Source of the DNA: Sialis fuliginosa
Lineage: Eukaryota; Arthropoda; Insecta; Megaloptera; Sialidae
Reading direction: 5' to 3'
Length of the DNA: 64,000 bases
Assembly: GCA_961205875.1 (NCBI GenBank)
Contig: OY540812.1
Location: 22,391,098-22,455,097, forward strand
This document shows positions 1-13,100 of the stretch, one piece after another; position 1 is the first letter of the stretch, and each line of letters starts with the position of its first letter. The notes under the pieces were generated by a model. It was not told the origin of the DNA. It searched no databases and worked only from the letters and a program-made list of their open reading frames with translations. The position numbers were made by a program, and so were the translations under genes.

Positions 1-1621
1 TCAGATAGAGTCGTTCCTTTTTTTAAATTAATGCTTCAATTAGGGATATTTATGTATGTATAATTTACTGGATGTGTCTGCTCTTTGTTTATTTTAAAGT
101 TTTATGGTAAATTAATTACATTCTTTCAGATGTAATGTAATTTGTGGTATTTTAATATGTCTGATGTACATACGTAAAATTTATTTTTGTCACTGTATAT
201 TGCCAGTTTGTGTTAATTTATATTTATTTATTTGTTTATTTACTTTTTAAATAAATTATTCGTATAAAATATTCAGATACATTTCTCTGCAATTAGATGT
301 GACGAAACAATTCAGGCGAAGGGTGTCTGATGAAACCGAAAGTATTTATACGTATTAGGTACTACATGTACATTTGTATATTAAAAAATAAACATATAAG
401 CTTATTTACTTTTGAAAAGTTAAATTTCATAAAAAAAATTCATTTTATCGACGTTTACTTTATATATACGAAAAAAAATATAATTATAACATTTTACAAT
501 AAGTAATTGAATATTTTAACAGATTTAATTTTATTTATTTTCTTTAAAATAATTTAAACATATGAAATTTCTTACGTTAAATTATTCTTGGAGCAGATAT
601 TTGTTAAAAAAAATCATTAAGAGACACCGTTATTGTTTAAAAAAAGTACATTTTTTACATTTTTGGTTTTGGGGGGGCGTATAATAAAATATTGTGCTAC
701 ATAACTTTCTTATACGTACTTGTGAGTGTTAACAGTGTACGTGTTACTAATAATTTTTTTTTAAATCTGGCGAACTGATAAATTGTATGAGACATAAATT
801 ATACAAAAAAATATTCTCTAAAACTTTTACCCAAGACATTTGAAATATATTAAAGTGTAAACATCCCTTTCTGGTTGTAAGATCGTCTTCAAAAGTAGTA
901 TAATCACAGCGTCTACATATCGACAGATAGTCAGAATAGTTGGAATTCGAAAAAATGGCAATACTTTTACTTGTATTTCATTAATAGCAGTACAAGAAAG
1001 TAAAAAAATGGTTTAAACATATTTAATCTGTTGCTTCTATCAACAAAAAATTTCATTCAGTCAATGCACCTTATAATAAACAAACAGCGGTCGACATTTT
1101 TGTATCCCAGCTCATCAATTTGTCAATTATTACGTCTATATATGTGCAGCGGCAGTGCAGTTGCAAATGCATGTCTGCGATCTGATAAAGTGACCTCTTA
1201 ATTGATCACACAAGGTCACGTGGTTCATGCATCAATGCACACTCGTTGCATATAGACCGGTTGGAAAGTACTTACACTTTTGTTTGAGGTCTGTTGAAAG
1301 TGAATGAATGATGGACATGGTTTTGGATTGAATATAAAGAATATGTTTTAAGTAAATATTTTAAAGCAGGGTTTATTTTTGATTCTATGTAACACAAGTT
1401 TTAATTTTTACTTGCAAGTAGTTTCAGAAATTTTAATTGAACAATATAAAATATACATTATTAATTTTATTATTATCTATTTTTTTAACTATGTATGTAC
1501 ATTAATGTACAACTTTACGAGTAATAATAGATAATTATTTTCGAAGTTAGAATTTTGATGGATATGTCCTATATCTCTTTGTCGGACTGTCAGTTTATAG
1601 AAACTTCCTATTTAAAAAAAA

Positions 1622-1965
1622 ACATCTCCCAAGTAAATGCACAGTGCTTTCTTGTGCTAAATTCACCAAACCGATAAAGTGTTCAGATAAATTGCCTGGC
1701 ATTGGTTAACCATTTAATTTACTAAAGAATATTAGTTCGAAATTTTTCTTAGGACGCACCTAAGTATTTTTTCGTATATTTAAAATTTTTTGACGATTTC
1801 TATCTAAATCTAAATTTATACAAACGTTAAAATGCATTTAATATGCCAATGTAAATAGCAATTTAAAAAAACAAATGACAATTTTTTAAAGCAAATTGAG
1901 ATAAATCATTGTAAAAGAATATTTTACAACAGACGTTGTAGATCTATATTATAGAAAATTGATGA
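1622..1965 (+). repeat. 850-bp repeat family, truncated copy
   Basis: Starts with the family's left end (CATCTCCCAAGTAAATGCAC, then CAGTGC) and keeps the TTCAGATAAATTGCCTGGC block. It loses similarity near the ATTTTACAACAGACGTTG segment. The right half with CACGGAACGAAAAG is missing. Confidence 0.7.
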
Positions 1966-3595
1966 AAGTAAAGCTGTGGACAAATTTTTAAAAATCCCCC
2001 CGGAATTTTTATGGGGTGAAGTATCTCATTTATTATATTATAATTATATATAATTTATTTAACGTCACAAAAAAATGCGGAAGGAACACATTAATTTTAG
2101 AAAAGTGCAACTACGTCTGTTCTGTGAAACTTCTTCCTTTTAAAGACAACTTGCTTATAGTTAGTTTTTAGTTGACATGGTTTAGCGTATTCGGGATTCA
2201 TATTTTTATTTATTTCCTATTAGACTGTAGTTACTTTAAAAAAAATTTGAGAAATATTAGGTTATAGCTTTGTTTGTCCTAGCAGAACGAAACAAATTTA
2301 AATTTCATACATAAAAATACTACAGAACAATTAATAAGGCATTCATATTAAGCAAGAAGAATTAGTAATAAAACAAATAACAATAGTGAACTCTGACACA
2401 GACAATTTGACACATGAGTCATTAATAAAATGACGCAAATACTTGTATGTAAATGCGTCCAATTTCACGAAAAACAAAACAAAAAACGATAATGATTTCG
2501 ATTGGAATTAATCAGATTTTTTGGTCTAATTTAACCCCGATGCACTTTTAATGTACGTAAATTGATATTTATGGGACATTTTTTCGACCCGTATTTGTAT
2601 TGCTTACTCATTTTACTATGAAAAAATATATTCAGTGACGTAGCTAATCTTTTGCATGAATGAATTGGATACTCAAAATTCAACAAAAAGTTTACAAAAA
2701 TTATTTTCAGAAAAAATGTGATTTTTAGATTGATTATTTTATGAAAAATCGAAATTTTTAACCTTACTATATTACCGTGCTTATATAGTATTTTATTTTT
2801 AAAATTTTTGTTTTTGGTACCGTTGGATTATATGTATATATGTATAAAAGATTTACTACACGTTGCTGAGAGAAAGAGATATAAAATATGGTTTACTAAC
2901 GAGGTATAAGCCTTTTTAGTTTACTGCCTTTAGTATTTTGGTTACTTATTTTTGCATGTAATAAGACACTAAAAACATTGATCCAATTTTTCTCAATGTT
3001 GACATTTTGCTTTGTACTGCTTCTTATCTAAGCTCGACAGTATAGCCTTTCAAACTTACAAAAATGTTAATTTTGAGAAAACTTAATGTATCTTTTAAAT
3101 GGCTGATGAATTTTTTTTAATCAACGTGTCAAATATGTAAGCCGAGAACGACGCTTACACAACTATAAACTTAAATCGAGTGTCAATAATTATTTAAATA
3201 CTTATGTAATTATATAAATATGTAGACTCGTATGCAGAAGTGGTCGACCAGTTTTCATTGAAATTTCCTTATCACAAACTTAGTAGGCTCCTCCCATTTG
3301 ACTATTATAATATTTAAATCATTTCTCCATGTACTAAACAAAGACAGATCTTTTGAAACTCATTTACTAGATAAAGAAATACTTTTCGTTTATAATAAGT
3401 ACACATATATATTTGTGCAATTAAATTATTATGTAATCTATTGAAAATTGTATAAGTAAATTTTGTGCAATAAATATTTGGTATTCCGAATTTCAGTATT
3501 TAAATATGTTAAATATATGTTATATTTGTGTTTTTATTTAAAATGATGTAATTATATAAGCTCCGCCCAAATAGCACATGTTTACTAATTCAATT

Positions 3596-3735
3596 CTTGA
3601 GGCTTCCGCGGTGATATTTATATGGATCTTGGCTTCTGGGTGTAAGCCGCGTCGGTTTGGTCGTGTTATCGGCCAACGTTTCGACATCTTTAGGGCTCTT
3701 CTTCACTTTTAGAAGAGCCCTGAAGATCCATGTTT
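3596..3735. repeat. Dispersed repeat fragment with hairpin, possibly Penelope-type terminal repeat
   Basis: GCTTCCGCGGTGAT, GGCTTCTGGGTGTAAG and GGCCAACGTTTCGACATC recur elsewhere: the first near 11846 and the other two near 35665. A hairpin with 10-bp arms AGGGCTCTTC/GAAGAGCCCT lies at about 3692-3721. On the - strand it is followed by GTCGAAACGTTGGC, a signature often seen in Penelope-like terminal repeats. That assignment is inferred. Confidence 0.45.
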
Positions 3736-4014
3736 ACTAATTATTAATAATCCGCAGCTCTCATCGAGATTTCTAAATAAAGTTATATCGTCTCGGTCTC
3801 GTCTCTTTCAAATCTAAGCAATATCGTCTCCGTGTGCAGTATTGATAGAATTAATAATAAAAAATCATCCTTACAGTGACTGTGGAAGCAGACGCAAAAA
3901 TCTCTGTCCACAAAAAGTGTTTTTATTTTTGTTTGTACTAATTGTGTTGCGTTTTGTATGAATATGATTTAATTAAAGCCACTTAAGGGATCTCTCTGTT
4001 ACATTGCAACAATT

Positions 4015-4105
4015 ATGTTGTTGAACTTTGCGCTGTCTGCCGCCGGCAACAATGACTCGGACGATTTTGTCTTGATCTGTATCATTTCATTTCTTTCATA
4101 TAAAT
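4015..4105 (+). CDS. Candidate exon 1 of the ADAMTS gene (start codon, signal peptide)
   Basis: ATG at 4015 opens 30 codons (MLLNFALSAAGNNDSDDF, then a hydrophobic run VLICIISFLSY) and ends at a strong donor, GTAAGT at 4106. One base is left over, exactly the phase needed by the acceptor at 10248 (T+AT = Tyr31). An in-frame stop at 3970-3972 with no ATG between supports this start, and the -3 base is A. Without splicing the frame stops within two codons. The hydrophobic run fits a signal-peptide core, although the N-region before it is unusually long and acidic. Phase and donor are seen; the exon's identity is inferred, and the true first exon could lie elsewhere. Confidence 0.5.
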
Positions 4106-7100
4106 GTAAGTAACTTGAAGTTATATTCTACTGATGATGAATCAACTTACTGTTAGCGGACTTACAATAAGATTTTATTTCATTTTAATTTGCATTTCTT
4201 GGTATTCTTCAGGAGAAGAAGAATAATATATATATAAGTATGTACAGTAGCGTTGCTAGTAGGGGTGACACATTAGGCGGGTGTCACCCTTGTAATTTCT
4301 TAACGACAGAAAATATATATATATATATTTTTAATAAATTGGATGTTTATCACATCTCTTATTGACTTTCAATGATCAAAAAAATTTTTTACACATTTTA
4401 TTCCCTGGAAGCTTAAAGTAACCAAAAAATAAGGTAAATAGCCTTTTTTTTAACATATTACACGGGTGTCACTCGGGGCGGACCGCACCCCCTGTCCCCC
4501 TTAGCGACGCCATTGAATATTGCACATACTTTTATTAATTTTTGTTTCACACTTGCACAATGTGAAATAAAAATTAAGAATACCTATTAAGTTAATTGTT
4601 GGTGATAAACATTTAAAAAATTCAAGTAAAGCATATTTGATTCATTCATTGTATTTCTAGGTATTCTTTTGTTATGAACGTAAATGTGAAATTAAAATAT
4701 CTATTAACTTAATTGAAGATTACACAGACTACAGACCCAATGTGTTGTAAGTACTCTTAACTGAACAAACAAATTTGACAGTAAAAAAATTCACTGTCTC
4801 CGTTTTACTACCACCGTCAAAAAATTGTAAAAAATATATTATTAATAATTATTCGTTTTTAATAACCACCACAGACCATGATACATTTTTTGACCAAATC
4901 TAATGAATGAATTTTGTAGATCAGATTTTTCTCTTCAATTCTTTTGTATCGCTGTACGATATATTTTGATCTAGAAACTATTTTTTTCTATTTTTAACGA
5001 TAACTTAAAATTTGGGAAGTCCACTAGCATTTTTTACTATTAAATTTCGTTTTCAGGCCCAAAAATACGTGAGAAAAGTATAGGTATACCTTTCATCGTC
5101 ACATTATTATATTTCGAAATATCTCGAATCTTACATTAGTTAAAGATTGCAAAAACGCACCCCTTGTATACCCCCACCATTAGGGATTGTATGTAGAAAT
5201 GTTTATTTTTATTGAAGACTATTTTGCCCGAATTCACCTTTATAACTTAAGCAGCTATGCAAATAAACATATCAAAAACTTACCCCTTGTCTTCCCTCAC
5301 CATTTGGGGTTGAATGTCGTAATTTTCATTTTAATAGAATAATATTTTGTCCGAATTTACCTAAATATCTTAAATAATTATGTAAATAAATATATCAAAA
5401 TGTAATCATCCCCCTTACCCCTTAAATTTTTTATTACATAAGCTATAAGAAAAGTATTGACTATAGTTGAAAAGTTACAAATTTAGAAGGATATTTGCAT
5501 TTTAAGATCCAGTAAAGAGATTTTTAGCGCAAGTTAGTCTAGAAAACGGCCGGTTAAAATTGTCGTTAGTTATGTTTAACTTTAGCTTTCGTTTATAATT
5601 TTTGTATTTTTGTTGCATTAGTGTATACCTACCTCATCATTGTTTCGTGGAATAAAATCAAATAAAAAAATATATTAATAAAAAATAAAAAGTGTTAAAG
5701 CGACCCTGAAATGTCGGATTTACCTAACCAATTTCAACTAAAAATAAATCCAATAAACTGTTAAGAAAACTCAAATGTCTACATCAATAACAGTTTAGCA
5801 AAAAACGAACGATTTGTGTTTGTGTGTTTATGAATCTTTAATTGAGTTATAAACACACAACTTTAAATAAATTATTATTTTGGTTTTTACAGCCAGAACT
5901 AACGACCGATTAACAGGAAGAGGAAAAAATTCTTTGATTGTAAATGCAAAAATAAATCTAGACACAAGAAACAGGTGCCAAATAATTCTCTTTGCATACT
6001 ATGTTTTCTTAAAAAATGTCAAACATTTGTTGAAATTAATTATTATAATATAATTATAATTTATTTTTATTATTTATCTATTTGAGATTTTTTTTATAAA
6101 CACATACTTTTCTGGTATCGATATTTAAATTTTTTAATTGTTATAATTAATTCCTATAAAATAAACAAAACATCATTTTTAAATATTATTATTTGAATTG
6201 ATAATACTATCATTTCTCGGGCTTTTCTGTAATATTTCTCCACCTGAATGTCTAAGTAAGAAATAATTATTATTTAGAGATTTTAACAAAAATTTTATTC
6301 TGACAAAAATAATATACTGTATCTACCACAAGACTTTTATATGCGTGTTTGAAGTAATATAGTACTTATAAAAAAACGTAACAATAGGTACAAATAAACA
6401 ATGTTAACAACCCATACTAATATTATAAATGCCAAAGTATGTCTGTCTTTTTGTTACTTTTTCATGGTTCAACCACTGAACCGATCTTGATGAAATTTGG
6501 CAGGGAGGTAGCTTGTATCCTAAGGAAGGGCATATGCTACTTTGTATCCTGAAAAATTTATTAATTATACAATTACATTAAATAAAGAAATGGGAGAGTG
6601 ACATTTATACGCGCGACCGGTTTTATCAACTATCATAACAGAAATTTGTATTAGTTAACCTTATTCTCCTCCTTCATAGATTTTATGTCTGAAATCTCCT
6701 TCCTAACCTAAATTTCACACGAACGTAGTCGCGGGTAACAGCTAGTTATCTATCTTTTAGAAAAAAAAATCTTGTCTCGTCTTCGATTTATAACAAACGG
6801 TCTCAAATTTTGCAACCAACAGTTTCATCTCGTCAAAAATTAATTGGCTTCACTTTGTAAATCCTTTTATTTTGTAATGTGAATTTTCTTGTAGATATTA
6901 TTTTACAGTACAACCTCTCTAAACGTATCTGACAACATTTCCCCTATACCACCAAATTTAAGTATTTACTTTATAAATATTATTCCAAATCAAAGTAAAC
7001 TATACAATTTTTGGTGTTAATATTTTTAGTTGAGATGTATTAAGAGTGTGAGTGTGGCATTTTGATTTAAAAATATATAAAATGTCTAGTGTGTCTAATG

Positions 7101-10100
7101 GTGGGGAAAGAGACCAAGCGAAAATATAAATTTAGGGAGATAAATTATATACCTTATGTCCGGTATATTATTAACAAATTTGTAAGCTTGCAAGCACTTT
7201 CAAATGAGGTATTAATGTTGTATTATTATTTATGGATTTGTTATGGAATTTAGAGCAGTGATACTTTAACTTATTACAACACAGTTGGCGACTTTGATCG
7301 TACAAAATAATTTTTATAATATCACTACTGTTTTAATATCGTCGGTGTTTATTTACGTTAAGTTGTTAAATACTTCATGAAACTTCAAGAGAACTGTCAG
7401 ATAGGTTTGAAACCTCATTTGAAAGTGCTTGCAAGCTTACAAATTTTGTTAACTCGTTTATAATACCGGACATTAAAATAGCGTTTGTATTGTAGTTTCT
7501 TTATAAATATTTTTAGATTAATTTTATCTTGGTCAAATTTTTTTTTAAATATGTAAATAAAATATGTTAGCAACACCAAGATCTAAAATCTTAAATATAA
7601 ATTTTTAAACTTTAGTGTCCGGTATTATAAACGAGCTAACAAAATTTGCAAGCACTTTCAAATGGGGTATCAACCCTATTTTACAGTTCCCATGAAGTTT
7701 AGTGTTTGTCAAGTTTCGTGCACACCAACGGTATTAAAACAGTGGTGATATTATAAAAATTATTTTGCACGGTCAAAGTCGCCAACTATGTGTATGTTAT
7801 AATAAGTTGAAGTATCGCTACTCTAAATTCTATAACTAATTCATACTATCACAGAATTAATACCCTATTTGAAAGTACTTGCTAACTTGCAAATTTGTTA
7901 GCTCCTATATAATACCGAACTTTAGGCACCATATTCATTTTTGATTTATTACTCATACATACAAACAAACAAACATATAGGCGATGAAACAGTCGAATTA
8001 TATCTTTGTCTTAAATCAATCCAACTCATTTCTAAATTAAATTTTTCGCATGGTTTTTCACACCCACCAACACCGAAGATACTAATTTTGAGTTTCCTTA
8101 AATACACGGCTCGTCCCTCCCCCCACGTGGTGGCGCTTTAGTTACAAGGTTGACGCTATTTCTGTGTACACGACGGCCTCGCGGACTTAGCGGGTAGCAT
8201 GTTACACTCCTTTGAGATTTGTCTATATTGACCGATGACTGATAGGACAAGGTTGATGGCTTTAATCGATATGTTGATGTTTTTAAGGAAATTAAAAGAT
8301 GGTTTTGTTTGTGATAGAAGAATTGATTTGATTGGTATATTGATGAGTTATCGATTTATATATTTTTTGTTCGTTTTGATTTTGTCAATATTTATGTTGA
8401 AGAAAATAAGTTAGTTTTACTAATTTGTTAAACTAAAGTTTAAGAAATTAAAATACATGTACAATATCGATGGTCTTCATAGGTCATAACATGATAACTG
8501 ATATTTTTGCCATTTTGTGATACACTTTTATTCCGATTTACTTTTGTATGTTCTATCGTTTGATCTATTCATGGTAAAGTACTGGCACCAGTCTTGGATA
8601 TCACCCCAGTAATGGCTATTTTTTAATTAAATGTACTGAATTAGAAATATTTGTTGATACTTGATTACTACCATTTCTGAATATTAATCTATATTCATTT
8701 AACTGTTTTACAACGTGATTTGATGAAATGGTGAACATTTAAACTAATTATTAGTATAATTTATTAATTAATTATTATATTATAATAGCAACTGCTTTAA
8801 ATTGTTTCAAATTTGAGTTAATTTGACGATTATGTAATTATAAACTATATTATTTTAAAAATAAACTATATTTGCGGAGTTTAGTAATTAAATTAATTAA
8901 ATAAAGAGTTACTTGTTTTATTAGTAACATGAGTTCATAAGAATAACAAAAAAGAAGTCCGTCAATCACAAAAACAGTAAACCTTGCTTATACCTATAGC
9001 GGCCATAACTGGTGCCAGTACCTTACTGTGTTCATTCGAGAATTACGTTTAAGGTAAATTTCAAATTTTCAAATCGCTCTACTTTGCAGTTAGCATGTTA
9101 TGAGCTAAGTCCATCTGTATTATAACCTAAATTTTAATTATTATTTAATGATTAATACTACAGTTAATCTCACGTCTTACGCGGGATTTATGTTCTGAGA
9201 AATGCCGCAAATAGCGGGTATGAAAAATTAAAACTAACGTAATTTTCATATAAAATAACAATACAAAATTTCAAACATTATTTTTTTCCAGACGGCTAAA
9301 GCTGTTGAATTTCTATATTAATAAGTTTATTATTTAATTTAACTTTTGTGATTTTTTTCGGTAACCTATAGGTTACCGAAAAAAAATTCAGATTGTATTT
9401 TAAATAAAAGTATACTTTTATTTAAAATACAATCTGAATTTTTTTTTCTCTTCTTCATATTAACCACTTATGAACAAATTTTAATACTGAACTCTTTTAA
9501 TTTAGTATGATATAAATATTTCTGCATATTTATGAATAAAAATACCACAAAAAAACATAATTATAGGGGACCCACATGACCCTTGGTGCTACAAAATACC
9601 ACTATACGGCCCTGAATCGTTATAGGGGATAAAAATATCAAATTATGCTGGTGTAGCAATTTTGCGAAAAATGTAATTGTATGTAATTTAAGTAAAATTA
9701 CACCAAAAAACTTTTACTTATTCTTTTGTTTAAGAATTTTAAAAAGTGTGTATCGTTAATAAGTTATTTTAAAAAGTATAACGTCAATTTAAAAATGTTT
9801 GTATTATGTATAGTAGGTACTTTTTAACTGAATAATAATTTAATTTCATTACATTTTCTTTTTGATTTCTGAAAAAGAATATCGTAAATCAAATCTATTT
9901 AGTGTCTTTCTCATAATGATTTAAATATGTAGTCCAATGCTCTGTAGGTTTTATAATACTATATTGCAGCGGTTCTTAAACTTATGTAGTCTAGGGACCT
10001 CCTTTTGAACAATTATTTTTCAGGGACCCTCTCCCTGACAGAAAAACAAAGAAGGTTGTAAGATACTAATCAATCACTGGTAAATAGAAATGTACTTTAA

Positions 10101-13100
10101 TTTATGTCAAACATGTTTTACGTACCCCCGTCAAAAAAAGACCTCTGGGGGTCCGCGGACCCTAGTTTAAAAAGCGCTGCTATATTATAATAATGAGAAT
10201 ATATTCAATATTTTTATTTGACTCACACATTTTTTCTTTTGTTTCAGATGTAGAATACGTAAAACCCGTAAAAATCAGCCCCCTCCCCCTCCACCAGCAC
10301 GATATTATATATGAACAAAATAGACACGGAGAATATGAATGTAAGTACAATATATATATGAAATACATTAATTCTATTCATAACAAAATATTTTTTCTTC
10401 AGCTAATGAACCTCAACCACTGCGCCATCACAGTAGCGGCCATTTCCGGTCCCACGTACTTCCGGTGTGGGATCCGCACCCCCAGTACACATTCAAAGCG
10501 TTTGGGAACAATATGCATTTACGCCTGACGCACAACTCACACTTTGTTCCCTCAACGTTACAGGTAAATAATAGATTCATTCAGGAGACAATTGAATAGA
10601 ATGTCTTTCGCCCGGTATTATAAATGCTTCTTTAACTAACTGTCATATTATTAACAGAACCAAGCAGAATACATTTAATTAAATGGATTTTTATTTTTCT
10701 GCGCTATGTTTTTACAGCGCAGATTATGTACATTTTTCATTGAGAGCCTAAATATTGATTTAAATCACGTTTGTAATATACAAAATACGAGTATAGGTTA
10801 AAGGAGCATTTAGCACTTAAGGAACTTTAAATTGGTTGATAATACCGGGCATTTATGTTATTAAGCTTGTAAGAGCTAATTATAGATTCAATTATTCAAA
10901 CTTTTATGATCGAAAATTAAAAAATATTTTCTTTTATTATTTAGTAGATATTTACAGAAACTACCCGGGTAAAAATTTTAGATCTGAAGTAATCAAATCA
11001 GATCTTGATAGATCTGCATTTTGAGACAAACTCATATTTGTCCACTAGTTTTGGATCTGTAGAGACCTGCAGAGATCTACAACGACCTACAAAGATCTAC
11101 AATGATCTACAAAGATCTCTAAAGACCGTTGTAGATCGTAATAGAGATTCAAACGTTGAAAATGAATGAATTTTCAATGATACAACGATCTTCAGAGATC
11201 TTTGTAGATCGTTTTAGATCTCTGCAGGTCTCCACAGATCCAAAACTATATGATTTTGTCTCAAAATACAGATCTATCAAGATCTGATTTGATCACTTCA
11301 GATCTAAAAAAATTTCTGGGATATATAGTTTCATTTATTTTATGTACGGTATTACATACAAGCTAGCAAAAATTTGCTAGCCTACAAGCACTTTCAAACG
11401 GGGTATTGTACTAATAAGACAGTTCTCTATGAGTCTGTCAAAAACTCCAAGAGAACTGTCATATAAGTTTGATACCCCGTTTGAAAGTGCTTGCAAGCTA
11501 GCAAATGTTATTAGCTAGGCTGTAATACCAAGCATTAAATAAGCTGAATTATAATAATGATTTTTTTTTCAAATGCATACAGTTTTTTTGAGATAAGTAC
11601 CTTTATTAAATATGTTTATATTTTTACCAGATTTCTCATATTTCTAAAAACGACACGAGTAGAACAATCGATCCCGGACTTCAAACTGACGGTTGTTTTT
11701 ATTCGGGACATGTAGAAGGAGACGACAAATCCAGTGTTGCTGTCTCACTCTGCAATGGGATGGTGAGTGTTTCTTTTACAATTTTAAATTAAATATCTAT
11801 AATACGAGTATATGTAAGATAATATGATATTCATTAAATTATAAAGCTTCCGCGGTGATCATGAAAGTGTCGAAAAGTACAGTATGTGACAAAATTTTGG
11901 TAACAAATTTAAAACGATTTATACTTATAATATACTAATTATGTCCAGTATTATAATCTAGCTCACAAAATTTGTAAGCTTGCAAGCACTTTCAAATGAC
12001 AGTTCTCTTGAAGTTTCACGAAGAATTTGAAAAGTTTCGCGCACGCGTGGTATGTAAACACCAACGGTATTAAAGGAGTGGTAATATTATGAAAATTATT
12101 TGTACGATCAGAATCGCCAACAATAAGTTAAAGTATCACTGCTCTAAATTCCATAACTAATCCATAGATATCATCACATAATTAACACCCCATTTGAAAG
12201 TGCTTGGCAAGCTTACAAATTTGTTAGATCTTTTATAATATCGGACATTAGACACATTTGGAAGAAATGTTTCTTAATTTGATTTTTTACAACCAGAAGC
12301 CAATTTCACTTCATGACAAATGATTTTATTTTGTTGTTGCAAGGATACAATCGTCAAGTGACTTTCTGATCGCATGCATTCAATTTGCATTATATGAACT
12401 TAACAAAGTCAGTCACAGTACAGAGATATTTATTTTTATATCTTTATATTAGTCTCAACTGAATAAAACTATTTGTTTATATAGACCAGCAGCCATAATT
12501 GTTTATTTTATATAAAATTGGGTTATACTCTTGTTCAGACACACACACAGGCACATGCACCACACACATACATACACGCTTTTATGTGTCAGGTCAAATT
12601 ATTAAATATAGATTTTAGGGTTGTTTCATATAAGCATATTTTTGGTAAATTAATTTACGCACGCTTTAACCAATATGTGGTTTTTTCAATTTGTAAAAAG
12701 TTTGTGTTAATTTTGTTTTGGTTTAAAAATTGGTAAACATATATTTATATCTTATTCAATAAATATTTTTCTGAAAAAAATCATAAATATAAAGAATTAA
12801 ACACAGCCACACAAAAAAAGGTACAACAATTTTTCGGAGACCATTGTATTTTTATGTACTTTGAGGTGCTGAATCCGAATTTGAAGTCAAAATAGCACCT
12901 TATCCAATTCATTTTGTAATCATTTTCGATGTTATTTTCAAAATGAATCAGATAAGCTAATATTTTGACCTCAAATTCGGATTTAGTGCCTCAAAATACA
13001 TAAAATTACAATGGTCTCCGAAAAAGTTCTGTACCTTTTTTGTGTGGCTGTGTAATTATAAATTTTAAAATTTAATTCGAGAGTATATTCGATTAAAAAT

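Larger units (their letters stand above)
1..4014. other. Upstream region, no gene seen
   Basis: AT-rich DNA before the first candidate exon. It contains a truncated copy of the 850-bp repeat family (1622-1965) and a repeat fragment with a 10-bp hairpin (3596-3735). The last 250 bases are less AT-rich and could hold the 5' UTR and start site, but no promoter can be fixed by eye. I see no other coding sequence. Confidence 0.5.
4106..10247 (+). other. Intron 1 (inferred)
   Basis: About 6.1 kb if exon 1 is correct. It holds a hAT-type MITE (4245-4515), an insect dispersed repeat (6411-6746), two copies of the TWA-target MITE (7157-7472, 7616-7921), a TA-target MITE (8577-9023), two perfect palindromes (9352-9446) and a hAT MITE (9967-10179). 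The stretches 4516-6410 and 8100-8570 show nothing I can name. Confidence 0.5.
10564..11630 (+). other. Intron 3, mostly three MITEs
   Basis: About 1.07 kb. Three MITE-type insertions at 10609-10851, 10964-11321 and 11343-11534 make up about three quarters of it, leaving very little ancestral intron. Confidence 0.8.

Noticed and set aside
3549-3585. TATATAAGCTCCGCCC as promoter of the ADAMTS gene
   Set aside because: It is more than 400 bp from the candidate start codon, with a repeat between; TATA-like words are frequent in such AT-rich DNA.
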